The notes beneath the pieces were generated by a model. The model saw only the letters and a program-made list of their open reading frames with translations. It had not been told where the DNA came from and ran no database searches. Shown here piece by piece: positions 9,096 through 19,017 of a DNA stretch of 64,000 bases. This DNA is from Roseiarcus sp963761435 (GTDB taxonomy: Bacteria > Pseudomonadota > Alphaproteobacteria > Rhizobiales > Beijerinckiaceae), in contig CAVXHJ010000001.1 of NCBI GenBank assembly GCA_963761435.1, positions 248,001 through 312,000 on the forward strand, given 5' to 3'. A program made the position numbers and the translations under genes. Positions within the stretch are counted from its first letter, which is position 1. Every line of letters begins with the position of its first letter.

Positions 9096-9335
9096 TCACG
9101 CTACGTCGCTATACTCACACTCGACGGGCGAGCAAGCTGCATTCAGCTCACTCTTGTACATGAACTGGGTTGAGCAATAGGAACAGATTGCTTCGACGTC
9201 CGAGCCCATGTCGATGAATATGTGAGGGTGGTCAAAGGGCGGTTTCGCACCCATGCACATGAACTGTTTGACTCCGACCGTGATCGAAGCGAGGCCGAGA
9301 TCATTGTGGAAATGAGGGATGGAGCGATCCGCCAT
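9096..9335 (-). CDS. CHCC-type zinc-finger domain protein (NDUFS6-like)
   Basis: 79-aa protein with the zf-CHCC pattern: a first cysteine in FMCMGAKPPFDHPHIFIDMG, the histidine in the DHPH context, and CSYC further on. The fold is related to the zinc-binding domain of the complex I subunit NDUFS6. It lies directly upstream of the FAD monooxygenase in what looks like a two-gene operon. The final CSPVECEYS stretch is typical of the bacterial members. The function of the stand-alone bacterial proteins is not well established. Confidence 0.88.
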   Translation of the reverse strand: MADRSIPHFHNDLGLASITVGVKQFMCMGAKPPFDHPHIFIDMGSDVEAICSYCSTQFMYKSELNAACSPVECEYSDVA

Positions 9336-9543
9336 TGCGAAGGCCTCCTTGTCGAGGGACCTTAGAGCACGTTCGAAATGGTCACGCTAGCGCCAAGCGA
9401 AGATTTCTGGGCCCCTCCGAACAGCGGAGTTGAAAAAATGAAGCCTGGCACCTGATAGATCTGTACATGCGATTATGTGAATATATTTCGCAAATGGTTA
9501 TCGAGTTGGGGAAGAATTGCGATCGGAACCGGATCAGAGGAGG

Positions 9544-10428
9544 TCAATGATCTGAGGACCCGGTAGGGATTACATCGACTTCTACTTCGAGCCGATGGCG
9601 CCCTGATGAAAGAACCATGCTTTCGATCGGCGAAACATCAGAATAGTCTCGCCCCCGAGCGACGACGATGTGGTCGTTTTGGATGGATGTAGCGTTGGTG
9701 GGATCAAGGTCTCTCCAACCCAGAGCTGTGCCGCACCAAACCGATACCCACGCATGAGTTGCGTCTACCCCCGCAAGGCGTTCTTTTCCTGGTGGCGGAA
9801 CCGTTCGAATGTATCCGCTAACGTAGAGCGCCGGCAACGCCATGCCCCGCACCGCGGCGATCATGATGTGGGCGAAATCCTGGCAAACGCCTCGTCGACG
9901 ATCGAACGCCTCTTCCGGCGGAGTGCTGACTTCAGTGGCCTCTGGATCATAGACGAAGTCGGAATGAATGCGTCGCGCCAACTCGCTCGCCGCATCAAGA
10001 ATCGGACGCCCTGGCGCGAAGCTCTTTTTTGCGTAAGCGGTCGCTTCTTCAAAAAGCGCAACTCGACGTGATGGATAGAGCGCGATTGCGGGGCGGTCCG
10101 ATTCAAGTGAGGATATCGTGAGCGCCTCCGCGGCAACAACCTCCCAAGTAGGACTTCGCGGCGGCGCAGGGGTTCGATTGACGCGTACGCGTGACGACGC
10201 CATGATCGACAGCCGTCGGTGAGGTTTCTCGATCCGTAGGCTCGCGACACGGTTGCCGAACGGGTCCAGCCGTTCTGTCAGGGGTTGCGCGATTGGATCC
10301 GTAACGATGCTAAAGCGTTGGAGTTCTTGTCCGTCGCCGGAACGAGGCGCAAGTCGCAACACCCCGGTTGTAAGTTCGACGCTTGCGCCGTAGCTATAGC
10401 GCGTGAGGTGAGTGATCTCGTAGATCAC
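9544..10428 (-). CDS. Transglutaminase-like cysteine protease family protein
   Basis: 294-aa protein with the N-terminal beta domain of bacterial transglutaminase-like proteins (starting MIYEITHLTRYSY) and a C-terminal papain-like core. The catalytic triad is visible: Cys in RRGVCQDFAHIM, His in VDATHAWVSVW, Asp in WRDLDPTNA. The start overlaps the stop of the upstream ATP-grasp/alpha-E gene by 4 bases. This ATP-grasp + alpha-E + transglutaminase set is a widespread conserved cluster thought to act in peptide-type modification; the product is unknown. Nothing recognisable occupies the 208 bases between this gene and the zinc-finger gene. Confidence 0.92.
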   Translation of the reverse strand: MIYEITHLTRYSYGASVELTTGVLRLAPRSGDGQELQRFSIVTDPIAQPLTERLDPFGNRVASLRIEKPHRRLSIMASSRVRVNRTPAPPRSPTWEVVAAEALTISSLESDRPAIALYPSRRVALFEEATAYAKKSFAPGRPILDAASELARRIHSDFVYDPEATEVSTPPEEAFDRRRGVCQDFAHIMIAAVRGMALPALYVSGYIRTVPPPGKERLAGVDATHAWVSVWCGTALGWRDLDPTNATSIQNDHIVVARGRDYSDVSPIESMVLSSGRHRLEVEVDVIPTGSSDH

Positions 10429-12949
10429 TCGAATCCCGTAACCTTTTCCGCGCGGCCCTGAGAAGCTCCCTGGAGGAAGTATCGGGCGGCGATCGCATTC
10501 GCCAAAGTGAGCAGTTCGTGCTCGATCGCTAGAATACGCGCGTCATTGAGCGATTCGGCTTGTTCAGCGCTCAGCTCAGCCCGCAGGAGCGTCGTTAGCC
10601 GTCTCGGCTCCTCGAGCATTCCATCGCGTCGTAGAATTGGAAGTGTGCTTATTCCTTCGTCGATACGATTGATTTGAAACGCAACGGATCGAGGGTTAAA
10701 CGGGTCGAGCAAGGCCATGTCTCGCACCGGCGCCAGCCCTATGCCGACGAGATATCTTGAGCGGTAGGTGATCTGCGAATTGATAAGGTCGAGCATCACG
10801 CCCAGTGAGTGCTCGGTTGCGTCTTGGGCCGCAAATTGCCTCGATAAGCGACACGTGTTTGCTGCTCGTTCGACACATCGCCCCATTACGTAGAAAACCC
10901 AGCCTGCCCCGCGGTTGAAGTTTTCGTCGAACAATCCGGACAGCGCGGCAATGGTCGTCAGCGCTTCATCAGCACGATCGACAACTTCTCCGGCAGAAGC
11001 ACGCCGGTCTCGCGCTGGCTTGAGCGCCGTCTCAAGGCGGCCTGTCAAAGCCCAGGTCTGATGCGTAAGCCTCTCTCGAATAACCGAAGCCGCGTTGCGG
11101 GCCGAACGGGCGAGCGACAACGCGGAGCCGTAGTTGGCGGCGCTGCGCAGACCCTGCTCGCTCGCCGCCACTGCTCCCTTCGCAGGTGTCGTCGGATCGA
11201 TCGCGCCCCAGCCAACCAGAACGTCCATAAGACGATCGAGCGACTGGCGGCCAACCAGCATCGGCGCGTCCGGATCTACGGACCGTGCGCTCAGACAGCG
11301 CACGACGCGCAACGTCGCTTCGGCTCTTTCGAGGTAGCGGCCGAACCAGAAGAGACTGTCCGCCGCACGACTTGGGAGGTTTCCCAACAGACGTGTAATT
11401 CGGACGTTTTCCCGAGACGGAAGGAGGCTTGAGACTTCGACAGGATTTTCGGCGAGCACCCAAACATCGGCAGATTCGACGCCGTCGCCCATTGCGACAG
11501 CGCGTGCGTCGGCGCGATCGGAAATACGGCAGAATCCGCCTGGCATTACGCGCCAACCGTCGGCCGCTGCGGTGCAATAGACACGCAATACGAACGGCCG
11601 CGGTTCGAGTTTACCTTGCGTCCAGCGTGGTGTTGTTGAGAGGCGAACAATATCTTGCCCAACATAGTCGATCCCGCGAGCGGAAATCGCATCGCGCAGT
11701 CGGTTGCGCTCACTCGCCGATATTTCAGCCGTTATTACGCCCGATTGGTTGCCCATTCCGGGCAGGTCGTTTCCGAACGCCGCAGCAATCGAAATTCTGT
11801 CGAACTCATCGAGCACCCTCTCCCGCTCTTGCGTTTGTCCGCACCACCAAGTCGCGATGTTGGGAATAAGCAAGTCTTGGTCCATCAGGCGCCTCGCGAG
11901 CATAGGCAAGAACGCGAGAAACGCGCGCGACTCTACGAGCCCTGTGCCCGGCATGTTTTCGACCGCGACACCGCCCTTCCGTAACGCCTCGAGGAGGCCC
12001 GGCACGCCGATGCGAGAGGAGGCATTTAGCTCAAGGGGATCGCACCAGTCGGCGTCAATATGGCGCCAAATCACATCGCACTGTTTGAGGCCGGCGATCG
12101 TGCGCACGAAAACGCGCCCGTCGCGTACGACAAGATCTTCGCCTTCCACCAGTAGAAAGCCAAGGTAGCGCGCCAGATAAGCTTGCTCGAAATAAGTTAG
12201 GGCCAAAGGACCAGGGGTTAGGATGCCGATGCGGGGCTCTGCTCTCTCCCCCGCGGATTTCAGACCAGCGCTCAAGGATCGAAAAAGGGCGCCAGCCGTT
12301 CTACGTTGAGATGAGCATAAAGATCTGGAAATGCCTGGGAGACGACGAGCCGGTTCTCCAGGGCATATCCACAGCCTGATGGCGCTTGCGCTCGGTCACT
12401 CAAGGCCCACCACGAACCGTCCGGCCCTCGACCAATGTCTACCGCGTAAAGACGAAGCCACCGCCCGCCGGGCGGTTTCACGCCGCGCATAGCCGCGATG
12501 TAATCCTTTGAGCCGGTCAGAGCAGCGGGTGGGAGCGCGCCTTCCGCGATTAGACGACCGTCCCCGTAAACGTCTGTGAGGACTCGCTCGAGCAACTCGG
12601 CGCGCTGCGCGACCCCCGTTGCGATTCCGCGCCACTCGTCCTCTGTCAGCAGCAAAGGCATTCGACCAATCGGCCAGACTCGTTCGTCTTTTTCGCCCGC
12701 GACGCGATATGACAGCCCCCGATTTCGAATACGTCGATCGGCTGTTGCAAAGCTCTGTTGAATTTCGTTCGCCTCATACTCCGCGAGGGCGCACAGCATC
12801 CGCCGCCAGTGCGGACGGCTCAGCCCATCCGCGTCGATGAATTCGTCCGGAATGCCTGGAAGCGGCGCATAGTTGCGGGTCCAAGCCTCAAATCGTTCTA
12901 TCGCGGGGGCCTTGTCGGCCGCGGCCGAAGAGATTCGTCGTCCTGGCAA
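10425..12949 (-). CDS. Circularly permuted ATP-grasp / alpha-E domain protein, split by a probable artefactual frameshift
   Basis: Two reading frames (12949-12272, 225 aa; 12275-10425, 616 aa) together make one protein of about 841 aa, the normal size for the fused circularly permuted type 2 ATP-grasp plus alpha-E family. The first frame has the N-terminal ATP-grasp part (NRGLSYRVAGEKDERVWPIG, then VLTDVYGDGRL). The second begins with RIGILTPGPLALTYFEQAYL, continues with the ATP-grasp core (DIVRLSTTPRW), and ends with the helical alpha-E domain from LPSRAADSLFWFGRYLERAE. The break is at GATC 12277-12280; adding one base there (making GANTC) joins them as PFF-D/E-SLSAGLKSAG. The alternative is true coupling through the TTGA overlap, with a weak TTG start. 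It is co-directional with the transglutaminase gene. Confidence 0.85.
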
Positions 12950-13181
12950 GCAAGCCCCATCGTTCCGTGGTCCGCGACTCGAGGCGCTGTTTCCGAGAAG
13001 GGCCGAACCGAGTATGCCTGCTGTCGAGACGCCAAGCCAGCGGGATCGAAAAAAGCCGAATAATCACTCCCCGAGAACTCCAGCTGCCGTGACGCTCGCG
13101 ACCTAAACCTTGCGCGCGTAACGTCCATGTGAAAGGACCGATTTCGCGCTTGAGGGCTCTCCGCGTTTTGAGGCACAAGGG

Positions 13182-13703
13182 ATGAATCGTATCTGGCAAA
13201 TCCCGGCGGTGTTGATTGTTACTGTCGTAACGTTTTGTGTTGCGAGCGCGGATCCCTCCGATCCGGATTTGATTTTCCGCAAATCGACCACGTTTAAACT
13301 GCTGACTCCGAATGACAAACTGGCCGTCTATGGTATCGACGATCCGTTAATAGATGGCGTGGCATGCCACTACACAATGCCCGAAAAGGGTGGACTCTCG
13401 GGCGCTCTCGGCTTAGCCGAGCAGACGTCGGATGTTTCGCTGGCGTGTCGACAATACGGTCCAATTAAATTCAAGGGGAGCTTCGTTCAAGGCGATCTCG
13501 TCTTCAGTGAGCGCCGGTCGCTCTTGTTTAAGAGGATGCAGATTGTGAGAGGGTGCGACACCAGACGTAATATTTTGGTGTATATGACATTTAGCGATAA
13601 ACTGATCGAAGGCTCGCCGAAAAACTCGACTTCGACGGTGCCCATTCAGCCTTGGGGCGCGGGAGAGAACGGCACGGAAAAATGTGCGGATTTCGTACGT
13701 TAG
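13182..13703 (+). CDS. creA: CreA family protein
   Basis: 173-aa protein with an N-terminal hydrophobic segment (residues about 6-22, ending CVASA) that looks like a signal peptide. The CreA core is present: DPDLIFRKSTTFKLL, then IDDPLIDGVACHYT, EQTSDVSLACRQYGPI, SLLFKRMQIVRGCDT and VYMTFSDKLIEGSPKNSTSTV. CreA proteins are periplasmic and uncharacterised. The gene is transcribed divergently from the ATP-grasp gene, with about 230 bases between them. It stands alone. Confidence 0.93.
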   Translation: MNRIWQIPAVLIVTVVTFCVASADPSDPDLIFRKSTTFKLLTPNDKLAVYGIDDPLIDGVACHYTMPEKGGLSGALGLAEQTSDVSLACRQYGPIKFKGSFVQGDLVFSERRSLLFKRMQIVRGCDTRRNILVYMTFSDKLIEGSPKNSTSTVPIQPWGAGENGTEKCADFVR

Positions 13704-13835
13704 AGTCGTCGCGGCCAAGCCTTTGAGCCGAAGCATGGCGTGCCTTGAAGATAAGTGAAGTGTCATTGCTGTTGGTTCGGACGATGCCGCGGAATTACAC
13801 ATCGGATACAATCCGTGCGCCAGCCGCGCCGCAAT

Positions 13836-13866
13836 ACTGTTCCTTCACCACTGTTCCTTCACCATT
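13836..13866. repeat. Short tandem repeat between creA and purD
   Basis: The unit CTGTTCCTTCACCA occurs twice in a row, with a third partial match at the 3' side. It lies in the 278-base gap between creA and purD. No gene or clear promoter is visible in that gap. Confidence 0.6.
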
Positions 13867-13981
13867 CTGGGAACCGGGGAGTCAATATGGCGACGAGTAT
13901 GGTCATGATGGGCTGTCCTAGTCTGTAGTATGCGCCCAAAACTTGTGCGCCCAGCGGGCTGGAATAATGCGAGACCGAACG

Positions 13982-15271
13982 ATGAATGTACTTATTCTTG
14001 GGTCTGGCGCTCGGGAGCACGCTTTGGCCAGGACGTGCGCCAAGTCGTCGCTAATTGGGGACCTGTTCGTTGCTCCGGGCAATCCTGGTTGCGCCCGGGT
14101 CGCGCGGACAGTGCCGCTGAGCTTAACCGATCATGAGGAGATAGTTGGTTTTTGCCGAAGGCAATCGATTGACCTGGTGGTCGTGGGCCCGGAGGGCCCA
14201 TTGGTGTCTGGAATAGCGGACGTCCTCGCGGCCGCAGGCATAGCTTGCTTCGGACCGACGAAAGGGGCTGCCCTGCTGGAGGGGTCGAAGGGATATGCAA
14301 AGGATTTCTGCCGCGAGTTTGGCATTCCGATTGGGGCTTATCAGCGATTTTGGGAAGCAGACGAGGCGAAGGCGCATATCCGTGAGCGCGGGGCGCCCAT
14401 CGTTGTAAAGGCTGACGGACTTGCCGCGGGTAAGGGGGTCGTCATCGCGAAGACGCTAGAGGAGGCGGAGGAGGCAGTCGACACGTTCTTGTCCGACGCT
14501 CTCGGGTTGGTGGCCGTAACGCCGATCGTCGTCGAGGAGTTCCTAGAAGGCGAGGAGGTGTCATTCTTCGCCCTGTGCGACGGTGCAAACGCGATGCCTT
14601 TTGCAAGCGCGCAGGATCACAAGCGCGTAGGTGATGGGGATACGGGACCAAACACCGGCGGGATGGGCGCTTATTCTCCCCCTCCGATAATGACTCCGGA
14701 ACTGAGTGAACGCGTTATGCGCGAGATTGTCGCGCCAACTTTGAGCGGAATGAAGCGAAGAGGAACGCCCTTTCGAGGGGTCTTATTTGCAGGCTTGATG
14801 ATCGACAACAACGGTCCGAAGGTCATTGAATTCAATGTCCGGTTTGGCGATCCCGAGGCGGAAGTTATCTTGTCGCGTCTGAAGGACGACTTGCTGCCCC
14901 TTCTTGTTGATTGTGCGAATGGGACTCTGCGGCGCGATATCCCGAGGTTTTGTTCGGATGCGGCGCTGTCAGTTGTAATGGCAGCGCAAGGGTATCCGGG
15001 CGATCCCGTTCGGGGCTCCCAAATCGGCGGGATCGAAGACGCTGAGGCTGAACCCGGTGTCGTCGTCTTCCATGGCGGCACGCGCGAAGTTGACGGCGAT
15101 ATATTGGCTGATGGCGGGCGTGTGTTAACAATCACCGCCCTCGGCAGCAACGTTGCTGAAGCGCGTAAACGAGCGTATGCGGCCGTCGATCGGATAAGAT
15201 GGCCAGCGGGATTCTGCCGGCGAGATATTGGCTGGCGGGCAATCGCCCGCGAAACCAATCGGCGCCTGTGA
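13982..15271 (+). CDS. purD: Phosphoribosylamine-glycine ligase PurD
   Basis: GAR synthetase, 429 aa, which joins glycine to phosphoribosylamine in purine synthesis. It has an ATP-grasp fold. The start at 13982 gives the canonical MNVLILGSGAREHALA; an in-frame ATG 13 codons upstream adds non-conserved residues and is not preferred. Further landmarks are ALLEGSKGYAKDFCREFGIP, VKADGLAAGKGVVIA, the ligase motif HKRVGDGDTGPNTGGMGAY, and the metal-binding VIEFNVRFGDPEAE. The C-terminus (DRIRWPAGFCRRDIGWRA) is complete. It is not in an operon with other pur genes here. Confidence 0.97.
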   Translation: MNVLILGSGAREHALARTCAKSSLIGDLFVAPGNPGCARVARTVPLSLTDHEEIVGFCRRQSIDLVVVGPEGPLVSGIADVLAAAGIACFGPTKGAALLEGSKGYAKDFCREFGIPIGAYQRFWEADEAKAHIRERGAPIVVKADGLAAGKGVVIAKTLEEAEEAVDTFLSDALGLVAVTPIVVEEFLEGEEVSFFALCDGANAMPFASAQDHKRVGDGDTGPNTGGMGAYSPPPIMTPELSERVMREIVAPTLSGMKRRGTPFRGVLFAGLMIDNNGPKVIEFNVRFGDPEAEVILSRLKDDLLPLLVDCANGTLRRDIPRFCSDAALSVVMAAQGYPGDPVRGSQIGGIEDAEAEPGVVVFHGGTREVDGDILADGGRVLTITALGSNVAEARKRAYAAVDRIRWPAGFCRRDIGWRAIARETNRRL

Positions 15272-15627
15272 AGAACGGCGCGTTTATATATTATCGCGAC
15301 GGTACGTTTGGATGAACCTCAAGGGCAGTCTTGCGCGGGGGTGGGAGGGTCCCGGGCGGTGGCGAGGATCGCCATGACGAAGACGCGGCAAAGGGCGGCC
15401 AGCCATTCGAGCAGGCGGCGGAGCAACAAAATCACGACCGAACGCCCCGATCAATTTGCAAGAAATCAAGCCGACAGACCTCGCTTTCTTGCAAATGCAA
15501 TGACTTTCCGATCCCCGGAAACGCCTCAAAAATCAGGTGACCTGAATGGTTCACGGACGACCAATTATCGGGCCTCGGGCGGAAGTTAGCGATGTCTTGG
15601 GAGCTGCCGGAGGCTATGGCGAGGAAC
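15272..15627. other. Intergenic stretch between convergent purD and fmt, no gene supported
   Basis: About 356 bases between two convergent genes. Short frames exist on both strands, but none has a recognisable domain, ribosome site or plausible composition. One minus-strand frame reads a short hydrophobic run (WLAALCRVFVMAILATA) without a supported start; it could be leftover coding debris. No truA or def partner of fmt is present here. Confidence 0.5.
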
Positions 15628-16596
15628 TCAAACTGAAGCTCGGCGAACGGATGAAGGCGCGCCGGACGGCATGAAGACCTTGCCTTGGGCGAGCTGCGCG
15701 CCTCGGATCAATTCGCGGCCGCTTACCACCGTCTTGCCGGGCCGTTGCCCCTGAAGAACTCGTATCGCGCCCGTTCCGCATGCAATGCACATATCTTCAG
15801 AAAGGAGCGTTCCCGGCGACCCGCGCCCAATAGCCAGCTCCGCTCGCAAGATTTTGATGGCCTCCTCGCGATTTCCAATCAAGACTTTGGAATACGCGCC
15901 TGGCGTGGGGGACAAGCCATTGATCTTGTTTCGAACATTTTCGGCTCCCTGCGCCCAATCGATCTCCGCCTCACTTTTTTCAATCTTGCGAGCGTAGCAA
16001 ACCCCAAGATCCGATTGCTCCCGAAACTCAAGTCGGCCAGCATTCAATGCTTGCAGGGCGCTTATCGCTAGTTCAGCTGCGATCGGGGCTAGACGAGTAG
16101 TCAGATCCCCCGCCGTCTCCTCGCGAAGTATCGAGACGGTTGCGCGCATCGCGATCGGCCCCGTATCCAGTCCGGCATCCATACGCATGACGTCGACGCC
16201 CGTTTGCGCGTCACCTGCCATGATTGCTCGTTGTATTGGTGCTGCTCCGCGCCATCGCGGGAGCAATGAAGCATGCAAGTTTATACAGCCTAACCTGGGC
16301 GCCTCAAGAATAGGGACCGGCAACAGGAGACCGTACGCAATCACAACGGCGAGTTCAGCAGCAAGACCACGAAAGACTTTTTGCGCTTCGATGTCACGCA
16401 AGGTCGCTGGTGTGAAGACTGGAACACCAAATGAATCCGCGGCGAGATGAACCGGTGTCTTTTTCCACTTCAGTCCGCGACGGCCGCCACGCGCAGGCGC
16501 ACGTGTATAGGCCGCGACAAGCACGTGACCATTCTTTATCAGTTCCAGCAGCGTCGGAACCGCGAATTCCGGCGTCCCCATGAACACGATTCGCAT
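15628..16596 (-). CDS. fmt: Methionyl-tRNA formyltransferase
   Basis: 322-aa enzyme that formylates initiator Met-tRNA using 10-formyl-THF. N-terminal MRIVFMGTPEFAVPTL and the formyl-transfer signature in INLHASLLPRWRGAAPIQRAI are clear, with the catalytic Asn-His pair of that motif and a later VMRMDAGLDTGPI. The C-terminal OB-like tRNA-binding domain follows residue about 205 (ARKIEKSEAEIDW). The usual neighbour def is not in the window. The phage-like block starts just beyond its 5' side (16855 onward), so fmt marks one chromosomal edge of that block. Confidence 0.96.
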   Translation of the reverse strand: MRIVFMGTPEFAVPTLLELIKNGHVLVAAYTRAPARGGRRGLKWKKTPVHLAADSFGVPVFTPATLRDIEAQKVFRGLAAELAVVIAYGLLLPVPILEAPRLGCINLHASLLPRWRGAAPIQRAIMAGDAQTGVDVMRMDAGLDTGPIAMRATVSILREETAGDLTTRLAPIAAELAISALQALNAGRLEFREQSDLGVCYARKIEKSEAEIDWAQGAENVRNKINGLSPTPGAYSKVLIGNREEAIKILRAELAIGRGSPGTLLSEDMCIACGTGAIRVLQGQRPGKTVVSGRELIRGAQLAQGKVFMPSGAPSSVRRASV

Positions 16597-16854
16597 CAGT
16601 TGCCTACGACGTCCCGAAATTCAGATCACCTCATTTCGCCTTAAGTTTGTCAGGCCGAAAAGCAATTTCACTTGCCGCTCGGCAGTCGAGGCGGGCGTCG
16701 CCACTTATCACAGGCGTTCGGCGTGTGTCGTAGGGATCCCAGTGAGAGGGTCGATTGTCGGGGCCTTCCTCTTGCGCCTCCTGGGTCAGAGCCCCGCGCG
16801 TCTATTTGTTTTCGTCGCGCCGCACAAATGTGCATACCATTCGTCCTGACATAG

Positions 16855-17214
16855 TCACGAACGACGGGAATCGAAAGCTCGGTCAAAACGAACGACGAGG
16901 GAATCCATGCGTTCCCCCAATCGAAGCTCCAGATCATGAATGTCTGACCGGCTGGGAAGCGCGCCGATAGTCTCGCGCAGGCGATAGTGATCATCGTGCA
17001 GCAACGCTAGCCGTTCGGCAAGACGCAAGAGCGCAGATTCGTTGGCTGATTGCGACACGTCCAAATCGTGTTGATGCTGGCGAGCAACAATCTCGAGAGT
17101 GCGGAGCCGTGTCATTAATCGCCACAGAAATGCGGCAGCACTCGCCCCGATTGATGCTAGTCCGGCGACTGCCCATTGAAGAAAGCCCCAAGGGGGGCTT
17201 TCTGATGAATTCAT
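16855..17214 (-). CDS. Small membrane-anchored coiled-coil protein of the phage-like block
   Basis: The longer open frame starts at 17340, but a strong GAGGAGG site lies 5-6 bases before the ATG at 17214, giving a 119-aa protein. Residues about 10-33 form one membrane segment (WAVAGLASIGASAAAFLW) and most of the rest is a charged, probably coiled-coil, cytoplasmic or periplasmic region. A stem-loop overlaps codons 4-11. It sits at the downstream end of the phage cluster, near a holin-like gene and the endolysin gene, so a lysis-accessory (spanin-like) role is possible but unproven. No family recognised. Confidence 0.65.
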   Translation of the reverse strand: MNSSESPPWGFLQWAVAGLASIGASAAAFLWRLMTRLRTLEIVARQHQHDLDVSQSANESALLRLAERLALLHDDHYRLRETIGALPSRSDIHDLELRLGERMDSLVVRFDRAFDSRRS

Positions 17215-17465
17215 ACAGTCCTCCTCGAGATTTGCTGTCGGCACCTCGCCGAGATCATCGGTGGGCAGGTCACCTGTCTTTCGCAGCGCCGTTGGTCGCG
17301 GCTCGCGCGCTTCGATGATTGCGCAAGTGCTCCGAGACAATCCTTCGGCATTTGTGAAGCACCCCCTTCAGAGCGCCGTGTAGCGTCGTTTAGTAGGATA
17401 GCCGTCACCGGGTTTGGATTGGCTCTCGCCTTCCCAATTGCGAGGAGCCCGTCGTTTCTTGCTGG

Positions 17466-17804
17466 TCACAAACGCGCAGCAGGATCGCCGGGGTTCGGAT
17501 TGTGTGTGATCTGTGCGTCATGCATGGGGTCAGGATCGCCGCCCCTATAATCTAGCACTGCTGTGGCGATCGCCGGCGCGAGCAAAGGCATAAGCTGCCC
17601 CAGGATTGGAACAGCGGACGCGCCCACTGCAGAGATAAGTGCGGGTGCGAAGAGCGGCGCAAGTTCCTTTGCAAGCTGATCGAGGCTTGTTTGGGTGGAC
17701 TTGTCCGCGAAGCCGCTCACGATTGCTTCCGCGATCGATAACCAGTCGATCTTGCTGGCAATACGGAGGAGCAGCTCGACGTCGGCGACGCAAGCCGTGG
17801 CCAT
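17466..17804 (-). CDS. Hypothetical hydrophobic protein of the phage-like block
   Basis: 112 aa, family not recognised. The N-terminal part is amphipathic and the middle (residues about 45-85, LAPLFAPALISAVGASAVP and ILGQLMPLLAPAIA) is strongly hydrophobic and proline/alanine rich, like a small membrane-inserting protein. The C-terminus is polar. The ATG at 17804 lies next to the stop of the upstream gene (17806), so the pair is probably translationally coupled. Its position in the lysis region makes a holin-type role conceivable. Confidence 0.55.
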   Translation of the reverse strand: MATACVADVELLLRIASKIDWLSIAEAIVSGFADKSTQTSLDQLAKELAPLFAPALISAVGASAVPILGQLMPLLAPAIATAVLDYRGGDPDPMHDAQITHNPNPGDPAARL

Positions 17805-17805
17805 T

Positions 17806-18207
17806 TCAGAGGCCGAGCTTGCTTACGAGGGAGCTGAGGCTCAAACCCGAGGACGCCGTGGCGAGGAGAGCGTTGATCTGCTCTGTGATCTGTTCGCGGG
17901 CGATCTTGGAGCTGATGTCCGAGCCCTGGAACGTCGGGCTCGACAGTTCAGCCAAAAGCGGGGCGACGCCCGAAGGGAGCTGGGCGGCAGAAGCGTTCAA
18001 CATCATCATCGCCATCGTGGCTGAGGCCATGTCCGGGGGCGTCGCGCTAAGCGCATTCATGTAGGTGGCCAGGTAGGCTTTGGCGGTGGTGGCGGCGGCG
18101 GATGAGGTTGAAGCGTTGGCGGCGATAGACGAAAGCGCTGTGCCGAGCGCGGGATTAGCGGCGAGCTGAGAAGCAAGAGAGGTGATGGAAGACGCGATAT
18201 TGCTCAT
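17806..18207 (-). CDS. Hypothetical Ala/Ser-rich protein of the phage-like block
   Basis: 133 aa counted from the ATG at 18207, which has an AGGAG site 7-8 bases upstream; the longer open frame upstream lacks such support. The protein is rich in Ala, Ser and Thr (SLASQLAANPALGTALSSIA, then ASTSSAAATTAKAYLATYM) with little charge. No family recognised. It is coupled to the following 112-aa gene. Confidence 0.55.
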   Translation of the reverse strand: MSNIASSITSLASQLAANPALGTALSSIAANASTSSAAATTAKAYLATYMNALSATPPDMASATMAMMMLNASAAQLPSGVAPLLAELSSPTFQGSDISSKIAREQITEQINALLATASSGLSLSSLVSKLGL

Positions 18208-18383
18208 TGGTCTGCTCCTATTGACAAAGTGCGCGGAAGCCACTGCGCGCGGATAAAGGGAATGTGGCTTGGATGAAGGGCGACGATGCGGATGTTCGTT
18301 CGAATGAACGAGAGCAACGAGCAACAATCCGCTTATTTTTTTATGCGGCTACGGTACGATGAAAGAGCCGAGAGTTGCCTCAG

Positions 18384-18827
18384 TTAGCGATGTGCAGGTG
18401 ACGCCTTGGGAATAACCTGCGAGGCGGTTGGCGCCGCTGTCATGGCCGCCTGCAACTTGCCAATCTCTCCAGCGACAATTGCCGCCAGTCGGTCCGGCGT
18501 CATGCCGGTTTCGTCAATTGCGCTTTTGAGCGTTGCGCTCGTCATGATCCTGTTTGCCGCGTCGGCCACTAGTTTCGAGCCGACATTAATTTGGGTATTA
18601 GCAAGGTTGTCGGCGGCTGCGGCGACAGCCTTACCGGCCTCGGTCGCGGCAGCACGTTCGATCTGTTCGACGAAGGCTTGCTGAATAACGATCCCCGTCA
18701 ATTTTCGCAATAGAGCGAGGGCAAGCGCAATCAAACCGCCGACAACGGCCGCGACAGCAGCGCTCACATAGGGCTCTAGGTCGGCGACGAGCGGAGCCGC
18801 CGACACTGAGGCACTTGCGTCAGTCAT
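18384..18827 (-). CDS. Putative phage holin (LLH-like)
   Basis: 147 aa counted from the ATG at 18827, preceded by AAGGAAA. One N-terminal membrane segment (residues about 25-46, VSAAVAAVVGGLIALALALL) is followed by a basic stretch and a long Ala-rich helical region. This layout resembles LLH-type phage holins, with a helical part rich in A, E and K, but the sequence match is loose. It lies close to the endolysin gene (19250-19843), which supports a lysis function. Nothing but a broken IS630 piece separates them. Confidence 0.5.
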   Translation of the reverse strand: MTDASASVSAAPLVADLEPYVSAAVAAVVGGLIALALALLRKLTGIVIQQAFVEQIERAAATEAGKAVAAAADNLANTQINVGSKLVADAANRIMTSATLKSAIDETGMTPDRLAAIVAGEIGKLQAAMTAAPTASQVIPKASPAHR

Positions 18828-19017
18828 TAGATTTTCCTTGAGCTTTAGGCGGGAGGCCGCCCCGCACGGGCAATAAATCTCGGGTGAGTCAATTATCGGC
18901 GCGGGCAGCGGGATCACGCGGCAAGGCATTAGAGCGGAACCCGAGCTGAATGAATCGAGGGGATTCCGCCGAGGCGGGCGTTGTGATTCAAGCTTCCTGC
19001 CGGGTCGGAGGCCTGCA

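Noticed and set aside
13836..13866. Possible CRISPR or iteron array
   Set aside because: Only two full copies of a 14-base unit with no spacers; a plain tandem repeat.
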